Below the pieces are notes generated by a model. It was given only the letters and a program-made list of their open reading frames with translations, had not been told where the DNA came from and searched no databases. Source: Desulfoluna butyratoxydans (GTDB lineage Bacteria > Desulfobacterota > Desulfobacteria > Desulfobacterales > Desulfolunaceae). From it: a stretch of 64,000 nt of DNA. Each line of letters starts with the position of its first letter. Position 1 is the stretch's first letter. Shown one piece after another: positions 24,983-33,443 of this stretch. The stretch covers positions 372,001 to 436,000 of the forward strand of contig NZ_CAADHO010000001.1 of NCBI RefSeq assembly GCF_900699765.1, written 5' to 3'. A program made the translations under genes and the position numbers.

Positions 24983-26143
24983 TCAGGTAAACGAAAGCAG
25001 GGCCCGGGTCAGGAGCCTTTTGTCGATGCCCGTCCCGGGGCCATCCCCGATGAGGGGCACATCAATGACGTCAACCCCCATGGCCTGAATGGCTTGTGTG
25101 TCCAGCCCGCCGGGATAGTGCCCTTTGCGGCTGTCCACCAGCACGAACTGAAGGGCGTCCCGCCCCCGGGGAGCCCCGCTCTCAACAAGGTAGGCCAGAA
25201 GGGTCGCCACCTGGTCCTCCACGCTGTAGCCCAGCAGTTCGGGATCTTCGAAGGGGTTGGGTACAAACACCTTGGGACAGGGATTGGCGGCAACGGCCTT
25301 TCCCACGCCCCACGGCAGGATGTTGGCGATCACGCTGGTAAAAAAGCTGCCGATGGGAAAACAGATCAGCTCGGCATCGGCGATGCGGCTGGCGGTCTCC
25401 CCGTCGATGGCAACCTTGACAGGGGAGGTGTCGTCCAGGGAAGAGGTCAGCCACACCCGGGTGATCCTAGACTGGATGGCCCCGCCCTCTTTGCCGGTTA
25501 AAAGGTGCTGGCCCACCACCACGGACCCGTCGGCCAGGGCAGCGGCAATATGCATGTCCTCGGCCACCACCGGATGCACCTCGCCGTGCCCCCCCACAAG
25601 GGCCGCCACCAGACTGATCCCCGATGCCATGCCGCGGCTTGAGGCAAGGCAGGCGGAGGTCAACACCAGATTGCCCATGCAGGCGCCCCTCAGGTCAAAG
25701 GCCTCGGGCATGGACTCCATAAACCGTCGGAAGTGCGGGCAGAGGACCTCTCCGGTCCGCAGGGAGAGCCCCTGGAACAGGTGATGGGTCCCCCCTGCCA
25801 GGGCGGCGAGCTCCGAGGTCGCTTCGTGCCGGGGCATGTCCCGGGAAAACCGATGCGAAAAAAGTGCGGCGGCGGCTTGTCCCTCGCCGGTCGCCGCGTC
25901 CGACAGTGCAAGCAGGCGGCTTCGGATATCGCCCATGGCCGGTATGTGAAACCACCGGCGAAGCTCCCCGCTGCTACCGCCGGAATCAAAGGGGGTCATG
26001 ATATGAATGGTGTTGTGGGTATACCGCGTCAGCTCCCGGGAGACCTCGCTCAGGGCGGTCCCGCCGCTGAAAAAGAGAATCCTCGGGCCTGTATGAGGAG
26101 CCAGTAGGTAACCTTCGTATTTCTTTAAATCAGGGATACACAT
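24983..26143 (-). CDS. CofD-like protein of GAK system
   Basis: The 386-residue protein matches the CofD/YvcK (2-phospholactate transferase-like) fold: RILFFSGGTALSEVSRELTRY near the N-terminus, PFDSGGSSGELRRWF, a central ALVGGHGEVHPVV and a C-terminal IDVPLIGDGPG. CofD itself makes coenzyme F420 precursors and YvcK relatives act in cell-wall control; this branch is described only as the GAK-system form. It is the first gene of the six-gene minus-strand operon. The ATG at 26143 has AGGACGAG before it; an in-frame GTG at 26212 is a possible longer start. Confidence 0.85.
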   Translation of the reverse strand: MCIPDLKKYEGYLLAPHTGPRILFFSGGTALSEVSRELTRYTHNTIHIMTPFDSGGSSGELRRWFHIPAMGDIRSRLLALSDAATGEGQAAAALFSHRFSRDMPRHEATSELAALAGGTHHLFQGLSLRTGEVLCPHFRRFMESMPEAFDLRGACMGNLVLTSACLASSRGMASGISLVAALVGGHGEVHPVVAEDMHIAAALADGSVVVGQHLLTGKEGGAIQSRITRVWLTSSLDDTSPVKVAIDGETASRIADAELICFPIGSFFTSVIANILPWGVGKAVAANPCPKVFVPNPFEDPELLGYSVEDQVATLLAYLVESGAPRGRDALQFVLVDSRKGHYPGGLDTQAIQAMGVDVIDVPLIGDGPGTGIDKRLLTRALLSFT

Positions 26144-26789
26144 CTCGTCCTGTATTGCGTCCTCTAAGGAGATATCTGCACTCTCGGAACATGGCGGGGA
26201 CCGACAGGGCACGCGCCGACGCCTCCCGAAATCCTGAGGGATGACGTCGCTTATGGCCCGGGTATTTCACGAGTCGGGTGCGCTCATGTGCAAGGCATCA
26301 GAGCTGCAGATGTGGTTTGTTATCTCAAGGCTCTGATAACGCCGCAGATGAGTGCACACGGCTCGCCCGAAGGGTGAGAAAATCAAACAGCAAACCCTGG
26401 TTTACATTTTCAAAATAGCTGACATTTTCGTCATAGCACTCTGAAATCATACAGCTTTCATCCTGACTGTCTGTTTTCCCATGATATATCCGGGCTTAGG
26501 TTGGGCTATAGATCTTAAATATATCCCAATCGGTCATGACGTGGAATGAAAAAAGGGGCAAATCCCATCGCCGGGGGCACCCTCTTCAGCCGAAGCATTT
26601 GACACTGCCGTGTATTTTGCGGTAATTCTAAAAAGTTACTTCTCACGCCACATACAGATTGCCCGTCACCCAAATTCATTGCCTCCCGGCTCGCCAGCCC
26701 GAACCCGGCCACCATGGCGCACCCGACGTGCCCCATGCCCCGTCGGTCCGTGGGTAAAAACAGCTCGACCCTCACGCAAAGGGGGATCC
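26144..26789. other. Intergenic region, divergent promoters expected
   Basis: This 646-base spacer separates the GAK-type operon (minus) from the SRPBCC-SDR operon (plus). It contains an imperfect inverted repeat around 26270-26365 (GCATCAGAGC with GCTCTGATAACGC) and a CGACTCGTGAAATA box also present near 54384. Bases 26400-26660 are AT-rich. No gene was recognised. Confidence 0.45.
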
Positions 26790-28244
26790 ATGATTGAAAT
26801 CACGAAAGCCATTGCCGTTCGAAGGCCCATTAACGAGGCCTTCCGCGTCGTCAGCGACTTTTCCTTCATCGAGCAATGGGATCCCGGCGTGGTATCGTCC
26901 CAAAAGGTATCCGACGGCCCCGTGGGGGTGGGGACGGCCTTTGCACTGTCCCTCAGGTACGGCATCTTTTCCATGCGTATGGTCTACACCATCACAGAGT
27001 ACCATCCCCCCTTCCGGGTGGTGCTCAAGGGAACCGGAGACTCCTTTGCCGTCACCGACACCATTAAAATGACCGAAAGCGGCTCCCGGACCACGGTGAC
27101 CTACACGGCCCGCTTTGACCTGCCCGACATGCCGCCCCGACTTGCGCCGGTGGTGCGCCCCCTCTTGGAACGCATTGCCCGGGCCGCCATGGACGGCATG
27201 AAGACGGCCCTCTCCCCCTGCCCGGGACCGCCCCGGTCCGTTTCCCTGTTTCACCAGGGGGTCCACCCCGTTGATGCCGTGGCCGATCGCCTGGTGCTGC
27301 CAGGGGCCTTGGGCTTCAGCAAGTGGGGACACAGCCTTGCCAAACCCTTCTGGCGGCCCGACACCGAACTCCTCACCGGCAAAACCGTTGTCCTCACCGG
27401 TCCCACATCGGGCCTGGGCAAGGCCGCGGCCCTGGGACTTGCCCGGCGGGACGCCCGGCTCATCCTCATCGCCCGCAACAGACAAAAGGCACTTGCCACA
27501 AGCCGGGAGCTCACCCGCGTCACGGGCAACCATAAGATCAACGTGGCCGTCGCAGACCTGAGCATCATGGCCGAAGTCCACCGGGTGGCAGACGAGATCC
27601 TTCTGGAGACGCCCTGCATCGATGTCCTCATCAACAACGCCGGAGCCCTGTTCCCACAACGGGAGACCACAGACGAAGGCCTGGAGCGCACCTTTGCCAC
27701 CAACCTGCTGGGCGTGTTCACCCTCACCCGGAGGCTCCTGCCCGCCCTCTGCAGGGCAAAGGAGCCACGCATCCTCAACGTGGCCTCCGGGGGGATGTAC
27801 ACCCAGAAGATCCACGTGGACGACCTGGAGATGGAACGTGTCCCTTACGACGGGCCCACCGCCTACGCATGGGCCAAACGGGGCCTGGTAATCCTGACCG
27901 AGCACTGGGCCGGAATGTTTCGCCACCGCCCCTTTGCCGTCCACGCCATGCACCCAGGCTGGGTGGACACCCCGGGTCTTGCCGCTTCCCTGCCCCAATT
28001 TCACAAAACGATCCGGCCCCTGCTCAGAACCCCTGCCCAGGGAGCCGACACCCTGGTCTGGCTTGCCGCAGCTCAGCCGCCCGGTCGGTGCTCCGGCCTC
28101 TTCTGGCTGGACCGCAGGCCCCACGGCACCCATGTATTTCCCGGCACCCGTGAGTCAGAAGACGAACGCAGGCAGCTTTTCTCGGCCCTTGAAAGTCACG
28201 AGCACGCCCTGCGTCGCCGGGTGCTCACGGAGAGCACGGGATAA
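26790..28244 (+). CDS. SRPBCC domain fused to short-chain dehydrogenase
   Basis: Residues ~1-150 form a SRPBCC/polyketide-cyclase-like lipid-binding domain (MIEITKAIAVRRPINEAFRV; HPPFRVVLKGTG). Residues ~180-480 are an SDR: the dinucleotide motif TGPTSGLGKAAALG, the NNAG motif and the YAWAKRG catalytic Tyr-x3-Lys, with an N-terminal lead-in close to the DHRS12-type subfamily. It probably reduces or oxidises a hydrophobic substrate that the SRPBCC part holds. GGGGG four to eight bases before the ATG at 26790 sets the start. It heads an operon with a chalcone-isomerase-like protein and an MFS_2 symporter, a combination I know from other proteobacteria, often beside fatty-acid modifying genes; those are missing here. 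Confidence 0.85.
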   Translation: MIEITKAIAVRRPINEAFRVVSDFSFIEQWDPGVVSSQKVSDGPVGVGTAFALSLRYGIFSMRMVYTITEYHPPFRVVLKGTGDSFAVTDTIKMTESGSRTTVTYTARFDLPDMPPRLAPVVRPLLERIARAAMDGMKTALSPCPGPPRSVSLFHQGVHPVDAVADRLVLPGALGFSKWGHSLAKPFWRPDTELLTGKTVVLTGPTSGLGKAAALGLARRDARLILIARNRQKALATSRELTRVTGNHKINVAVADLSIMAEVHRVADEILLETPCIDVLINNAGALFPQRETTDEGLERTFATNLLGVFTLTRRLLPALCRAKEPRILNVASGGMYTQKIHVDDLEMERVPYDGPTAYAWAKRGLVILTEHWAGMFRHRPFAVHAMHPGWVDTPGLAASLPQFHKTIRPLLRTPAQGADTLVWLAAAQPPGRCSGLFWLDRRPHGTHVFPGTRESEDERRQLFSALESHEHALRRRVLTESTG

Positions 28245-28303
28245 TGCTCACCCTCATTTTATCCGATGCGGCCCGCACCACAAAGCCGGGCCCGAGGAGT
28301 GCC

Positions 28304-28879
28304 ATGATCGCCATCAAACGCGCCACCCTTTTCCTGATTGTCGCCCTCTGGAGCATCCCGGCCCACGGCCTGGAGCCAGCGGCCACCATCGACGGGGTCC
28401 GCTTTGCCCTGGTCTACCCCGACGCCCCCACCCCGCTGCACTTAAGGGGCGTTGCCACCCTGCGCTACCTTCGGTTTATCAAGGCCTATGCCGGGGCCCT
28501 CTACATGTCCAGGGCCACCCCGTCAAATGCAGTGCTTGACGACGTGCCCAAGCACCTGGTCCTCGAATACTTCCAGGCCATCGAGGCCGAGGACTTTGCC
28601 GAGGCCACCCGCGCCATGGTGGAGAGAAACACCGACGCAGATACCTTTTCCCGCATCGCCCCGGAGCTGTACCGCCTCTGCCGCGCCTTCCGCTCCGTTG
28701 CCCCCACCGACCGCTACGCCCTCACCTACACGCCGGAATCGGGCCTTGCCCTCACCCTCAACGGCATCCTCCTGGGAACCTTTCAGGGGCCTGACTTTGC
28801 CCGGGCCATGTTTGCCGTCTGGCTTGGCGACGCCCCCATCGACAAGGCCTTTCGAAAGCGACTCCTGGGGGCGAAGTGA
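28304..28879 (+). CDS. Chalcone-isomerase-like secreted protein
   Basis: This 191-residue protein begins with a cleavable-looking signal peptide (LFLIVALWSIPAHG). The mature part fits the bacterial chalcone-isomerase-like domain: GVATLRYLRFIKAYAGALYM, KHLVLEYFQAIEAEDF and a C-terminal FARAMFAVWLGDAPID. Bacterial members are not shown to isomerise chalcone and probably bind lipid-like molecules in the periplasm. GAGGAG precedes the ATG at 28304, which is preferred to an upstream start inside the SDR gene end. It overlaps the MFS gene by four bases (GTGA). Confidence 0.83.
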   Translation: MIAIKRATLFLIVALWSIPAHGLEPAATIDGVRFALVYPDAPTPLHLRGVATLRYLRFIKAYAGALYMSRATPSNAVLDDVPKHLVLEYFQAIEAEDFAEATRAMVERNTDADTFSRIAPELYRLCRAFRSVAPTDRYALTYTPESGLALTLNGILLGTFQGPDFARAMFAVWLGDAPIDKAFRKRLLGAK

Positions 28880-30225
28880 AACCCGGCCCCCATAAGCTGC
28901 CCCGTCCGGTCAAGCTCGCCTACGCCCTGCCCGCCTTTGCCATGGCCGTGGTGGGCATCCCCGTCTACATCTACATCCCCAAATTCTACACCGACGTCAT
29001 GGGCCTGGACATTGCCGTGGTGGGGGCGGGACTTCTGGGGCTGAGGCTCTTTGACGCCATCACCGATCCTGTCATGGGCATGCTCTCCGACCGCACCGCC
29101 AGCCCCTTGGGCAGGCGACGACCCTATATCGCGGTGGGGGCCACCGTTCTCTGCCTGGCCATCGCCTGCCTCTTCAATCCGCCCCAACTCGGCCTGCCCT
29201 GGACCACGGCCTGGTTTTTCATCTGGCTGGCCCTGGTCTTCCTCTTCTGGACCGTTGCGGTGGTGCCTTACGAAGCCCTGGGCCCGGAGCTCACCTTTGA
29301 TTACCATGAACGAACGGTTCTCTTCGGCTATCGGGACGGGTTTCTCATCGCCGGCACCATGATGGCGGCCATCGTCCCCGTCATCATCCGCACCACCCTG
29401 CGATCTACCGGGACTTCATTTACCGACCACACCGTCTTTTTCATCATGTCCCTTGTCTACATTCCCCTGATCCTGGCCTGCTGCGGCATCTGCGTTGTCA
29501 GGGTCCGGGAACACGCCACCACAGCCGTGCCGGAGCCGTTTCATCTCAAAGAGAGCCTGGCCCCCCTCCTGGACAACAAACCCTTCGGCATTCTGGTCGT
29601 GGCCTTTGCATTCAGCGCCATCGCCGCCCAGATGCCCGCCACCCTGATCCTTTTTTATGTGGAACACGTCCTTGAATCCAATCGGGCCGAGCTGTTCCTG
29701 CTCCTCTATTTTGTCTCGGGGGTCGTTTTTCTCCCCGCCTGGGTGCGGCTTGCCAGGCGAATCGGGAAAAAAGCGGCGTGGATGGCCTCCATGGCCATCA
29801 ACACCGGCGCCTTCTTCTATGTCTTCTGGCTTGGACCGGGTGACGAAGGGGTCTACGGGGCCCTGGTCTTTGTCTCGGGTATCGGCTTCGGCGCCGGCCT
29901 TGCCCTCCCTTCCGCCCTCACCGCCGATGTCATCGACTTCGACGAATCCCGCACCGGCAAACGACGCGAAGGCCAGTACATCGGGGTCTTCTCCGTGGCA
30001 AAAAAAATGGCCGGTGCCACAGGGGCAGGCCTCGGCCTCTGGGCCCTCGGATTTTTCGGCTACGAGGCGGGCCAGCCCCAGGGACCAGAGGCCATCTTTG
30101 CCTTACGGACCCTGTACGCCCTTGTCCCCTGCCTCTTGAGCATTGTGGCTCTTGCCGTTGCCGGTTTCTACCCCCTTTCCCAAAAGCACCACCAAGAGAT
30201 CATGGCTCAACGTCCCTCCCCTTAA
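28876..30225 (+). CDS. MFS_2 (GPH-type) cation symporter
   Basis: The protein is 449 residues with about twelve membrane helices. The loop LSDRTASPLGRRRPYI and the DAITDPVMGM segment are hallmarks of the glycoside-pentoside-hexuronide/MFS_2 symporters (MelB-like). The GTG start overlaps the previous gene's TGA, so translation is coupled. The context with SRPBCC-SDR and chalcone-isomerase-like proteins argues for a lipid or lipid-like substrate rather than sugar, as suggested for MFS_2 lysolipid carriers, but this is inference. It ends the operon; a TAA stop precedes a 278-base spacer with no recognised feature. Confidence 0.86.
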   Translation: MKPGPHKLPRPVKLAYALPAFAMAVVGIPVYIYIPKFYTDVMGLDIAVVGAGLLGLRLFDAITDPVMGMLSDRTASPLGRRRPYIAVGATVLCLAIACLFNPPQLGLPWTTAWFFIWLALVFLFWTVAVVPYEALGPELTFDYHERTVLFGYRDGFLIAGTMMAAIVPVIIRTTLRSTGTSFTDHTVFFIMSLVYIPLILACCGICVVRVREHATTAVPEPFHLKESLAPLLDNKPFGILVVAFAFSAIAAQMPATLILFYVEHVLESNRAELFLLLYFVSGVVFLPAWVRLARRIGKKAAWMASMAINTGAFFYVFWLGPGDEGVYGALVFVSGIGFGAGLALPSALTADVIDFDESRTGKRREGQYIGVFSVAKKMAGATGAGLGLWALGFFGYEAGQPQGPEAIFALRTLYALVPCLLSIVALAVAGFYPLSQKHHQEIMAQRPSP

Positions 30226-30503
30226 CCCCCAGATATCATGCATCCCCCTTTTCTTCGCCCCGGCACGTCAGATAAGGTTGACATTTCTATTCTTTTCGAA
30301 ATATCATACCCGGAATTTCGCCTGCGAATCATACAAAACAGGTGCTATTACAAGATGTTTCCCAACGGATAGCCGGACACCTTGCTTCATCATTTCGTCC
30401 CAACGTCCCTCACCAAGCGTTTTCTTATTTGCCTACCGGAAAAGTTTTTCTGATGGCCCTCCCAACTGGTGTAACCTGACGTGCCAAAGAGAAAGGAAGT
30501 TCC

Positions 30504-32237
30504 ATGTCAAACATCATTAAAATCTGCTCATTGATTCTCGTGGGCATTTTTTCCATTGCCCAAGCACACGCAGCCACAGGCAAAGCCTTCATTCAGCCCA
30601 TCGTCACTGATTTCCCCCAGATCCAGCTGAACGTGAACATCCTGGACAGCAACGGTCACCCCGTTTACGGCCTGAAGCCTGAGCAATTCTCCCTTATGGA
30701 AGATTTAAAATCCGTTGAAATGACAGGATTTGAAGCAAAAAAAGCGGAGGAGATGAAACACAACAAGGTGGATATCGTCTTCGTCTTTGACGACACCGGC
30801 AGCATGGCATACGAAATCAAAGGACTCAAAGAGAAAACCATTGAGTTTGCCGATATCATCCAGTCATCGGGATTTGACTATGAGTTGGGCCTGATCACCT
30901 ACAAAGACACCATCAACAACCCATTCAGGCGCACAAAAAACGCCGAGGACTTCAAAACCTGGGTCTCCTCCCTGCGAGCGACCGGAGGCGAGGATGAACC
31001 GGAAAATGCACTGGACGCCATAGAGGCCGCTTACCGCCAGCCCTTCAGAGATGATGCACGGGTCATCTTTATCCTGATCACCGACGCGACCTTCCATGCC
31101 CGGGACGCCATAACCCCCCTCTCCATGCAGGAGATCATCACGAACCTGGCGGAGCGAAACATCCAGCTCCACGTGGTGGGCCCCAACATCGACCAGTACA
31201 AGGCCATGACCTCTGAGCTGGGCGGTACCTTCTACGACAAGGACTCAGGCCAGTTCAAACGCATCATCACCCAGATTGCAGGGGGGAGCTCCGGCAACTA
31301 CACCCTCACCTTCGCAAGCCGCCGCCCGTCCTACGATTTCACCTGGAGATCTGTCGAACTGACCCTTGCAGGCCACTCCCTGGCAGACAATGTCACCCAA
31401 TACCAGGCCCCGAGCTGGGTGACCGCATCCAGTCGGCGATACAGCCTGAAAGGCAACGAAAGCCCCTACTCACCCCACTTTGTGGTTGATGGGGACAAAA
31501 ACACCTGTTGGGCCGAAGGCGTAGCCGGAAGCGGCGTGAAAGAGTGGATCGCCCTGAACTTCACTGAACCGGTTATGGCCGACCATTTTACCATCCACCC
31601 TCCGAAAAACGGCGTACACATGCCATCGAGCATCTCCGTAACCCTCAACGGAGACGACAAGCGCCACTACGAAGTTGATCCCGGAAGCGGTCTTATTTCC
31701 GGGACTTTTGAAAAAGACCTGCCCATCACACAGTTCAAGGTCACCATCGAAAAGGCCAGCGGAGATACCGTCGGCTTCTCCAAGATCGAACTCTCCGGCG
31801 GAAAGCCCAGGGCATTGGTCGGCCCCCTCAAAAAAGCCCAGGAGATCCGGTTCTCCCGTAAAATCTCACGGGACATGAACAAGAAGGGCGAAGAGCTTTA
31901 TCACAAGAAAAAATACGATGAAGCCATTTACTACTACAAAGAGTCCATCGAAAAAGACCCCACCTATGCCCAGGCCTTCAGCAACCTCGGGCTGGCTTAC
32001 CAGCGGGCAGACGACTACCCCAATGCCATCTGGGCCAACAGAAAGGCCATTGCCCTGGCAAGGGGAAAACACAAGAAAACCGTCAGCGCCAGCTCCTACT
32101 ACAACATCGCTCGAATCTTCGAGGCGCAGAACAAGTACGAAGAGGCGCTCCAGAACTTTATCTGGGCCAAGTCGTTCAAAAGCCACAGCGCTTACGATTC
32201 CGGCATCGCCCGCATGAATGAGAAGCTCGGGATGTAA
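30504..32237 (+). CDS. Secreted VWA-discoidin-TPR protein
   Basis: A Sec signal peptide (ICSLILVGIFSIAQAHA) leads a 577-residue protein. Residues ~85-270 form a von Willebrand A domain with the metal site FDDTGSM; ~300-440 resemble a discoidin (F5/8 C) domain (FVVDGDKNTCWAEG; WIALNFTEP); ~455-575 hold TPR repeats (EELYHKKKYDEAIYYYKES; AFSNLGLAYQ). All three are interaction modules, so a periplasmic or surface adhesion or scaffolding role is likely. AAAGGAAG gives a clear start. It lies 68 bases before a secreted polysaccharide deacetylase, suggesting a shared role at the cell surface. Confidence 0.85.
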   Translation: MSNIIKICSLILVGIFSIAQAHAATGKAFIQPIVTDFPQIQLNVNILDSNGHPVYGLKPEQFSLMEDLKSVEMTGFEAKKAEEMKHNKVDIVFVFDDTGSMAYEIKGLKEKTIEFADIIQSSGFDYELGLITYKDTINNPFRRTKNAEDFKTWVSSLRATGGEDEPENALDAIEAAYRQPFRDDARVIFILITDATFHARDAITPLSMQEIITNLAERNIQLHVVGPNIDQYKAMTSELGGTFYDKDSGQFKRIITQIAGGSSGNYTLTFASRRPSYDFTWRSVELTLAGHSLADNVTQYQAPSWVTASSRRYSLKGNESPYSPHFVVDGDKNTCWAEGVAGSGVKEWIALNFTEPVMADHFTIHPPKNGVHMPSSISVTLNGDDKRHYEVDPGSGLISGTFEKDLPITQFKVTIEKASGDTVGFSKIELSGGKPRALVGPLKKAQEIRFSRKISRDMNKKGEELYHKKKYDEAIYYYKESIEKDPTYAQAFSNLGLAYQRADDYPNAIWANRKAIALARGKHKKTVSASSYYNIARIFEAQNKYEEALQNFIWAKSFKSHSAYDSGIARMNEKLGM

Positions 32238-32305
32238 TCCCTGCCGGCCTCCGGCGATCCTGCCGGGGGCCCTGTTTTGCCTGATCCGAAAGAGAGGGGT
32301 TACAA

Positions 32306-33412
32306 ATGAGATACATTCTGGTTCTTTTACTCATCTTCACCTCCGCCGCCCATGCCGCGGGCCCCGAAAAAATAGCAACCTATGACAGAAAGACCTGGCC
32401 GGAAGCCATTGACAGCAATGCCGCCTTTGACCGGGCCTCAGCCTTCGAGGGCTATCATTTCCTCGATGTGCTGAGCGCCGTGGACACAGGCAGTACAGAG
32501 ACGATCCGGGCATTCACCGGCGTCAAAGAGCCCGACATGGCATCTGTAGGGAGGTGGGTCCGTTTTGCCCGGGACGAGCTGGTTAAAAATTTCAATGCGG
32601 CCCAAAGGCAGGACACCAAAGGGTGGGGCGGTGGTTCAAAAATTGATTCCGCAGAGACCTACCTGGACCTGATGCGGCCCCACTACCTCACCCTTCCTCC
32701 CGAGTACGATCAGTGGAAAGAGCGTTCCCGAAAATTCCACACCCGCTACGTGTACGAGCAACTGCGCCTGGCTGCCCTCTTCCCCAGGATCACAAGTGAA
32801 ATTCTGAAACTGGATCAATCCGAACGCAACGGGTTTGAACTCAGCGACAAGCAATTCATCCTGACCTTTGATGATGGACCCAGCCCCAATGGGGTCACCG
32901 GGAAAATGATCTCTGAGCTGAACAGCAGACACCTTAAGGCGGCGTTCTTTCTACTGGGGGAGCGCCTGGAAACATGGCCCCCTGAAAAAGCCCAAGCCCT
33001 TTATGCCGGACACTATGTGGGTTCCCACGGGTATACCCACAAGGCCCACCCCAGGTACGCCCAGTGGCAATCATCCATAGACAGGACCCATGCCCTGATC
33101 TCAACTGTTTTTTCAATCCCTTCCAACCGCATCGGATTTCGCCCTCCGTACGGTCAGCGCACCCCGGAGATGATCGCGCACCTTCGCACCGTACACCACA
33201 GCCCCGTGGCCCTCTGGAATATCGACAGCCAGGATTGGAACAGGAAAATCGGACCCGACCAGCTCTCCGACCGAGTGACCACCCTGATCCTGTTGTGGAG
33301 AAAAGGGATCATTCTCTTCCACGACCTGTACCCGAAATCCATCGAGGCTGTCGGGGCCCTGCATGACTTTTCACGGGAAGCCAACATTGAGTTTGTTGAC
33401 CCCGGAAAATAG
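32306..33412 (+). CDS. Secreted polysaccharide deacetylase (NodB homology)
   Basis: The protein has 368 residues. After a signal peptide (LVLLLIFTSAAHA) and a ~170-residue helical region, the NodB-type deacetylase domain shows all main motifs: TFDDGPS (catalytic base and metal Asp), SHGYTH (metal histidines), RPPYG and a late LFHDLY. It should remove N- or O-acetyl groups from a cell-wall or exported glycan in the periplasm. GAGAGGGG precedes the ATG. It forms a likely operon with the VWA-discoidin-TPR protein and converges with the chemoreceptor gene 31 bases downstream. Confidence 0.88.
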   Translation: MRYILVLLLIFTSAAHAAGPEKIATYDRKTWPEAIDSNAAFDRASAFEGYHFLDVLSAVDTGSTETIRAFTGVKEPDMASVGRWVRFARDELVKNFNAAQRQDTKGWGGGSKIDSAETYLDLMRPHYLTLPPEYDQWKERSRKFHTRYVYEQLRLAALFPRITSEILKLDQSERNGFELSDKQFILTFDDGPSPNGVTGKMISELNSRHLKAAFFLLGERLETWPPEKAQALYAGHYVGSHGYTHKAHPRYAQWQSSIDRTHALISTVFSIPSNRIGFRPPYGQRTPEMIAHLRTVHHSPVALWNIDSQDWNRKIGPDQLSDRVTTLILLWRKGIILFHDLYPKSIEAVGALHDFSREANIEFVDPGK

Positions 33413-33443
33413 TCGGATCAAAGCCTGCATGGCCCCCGGGACG

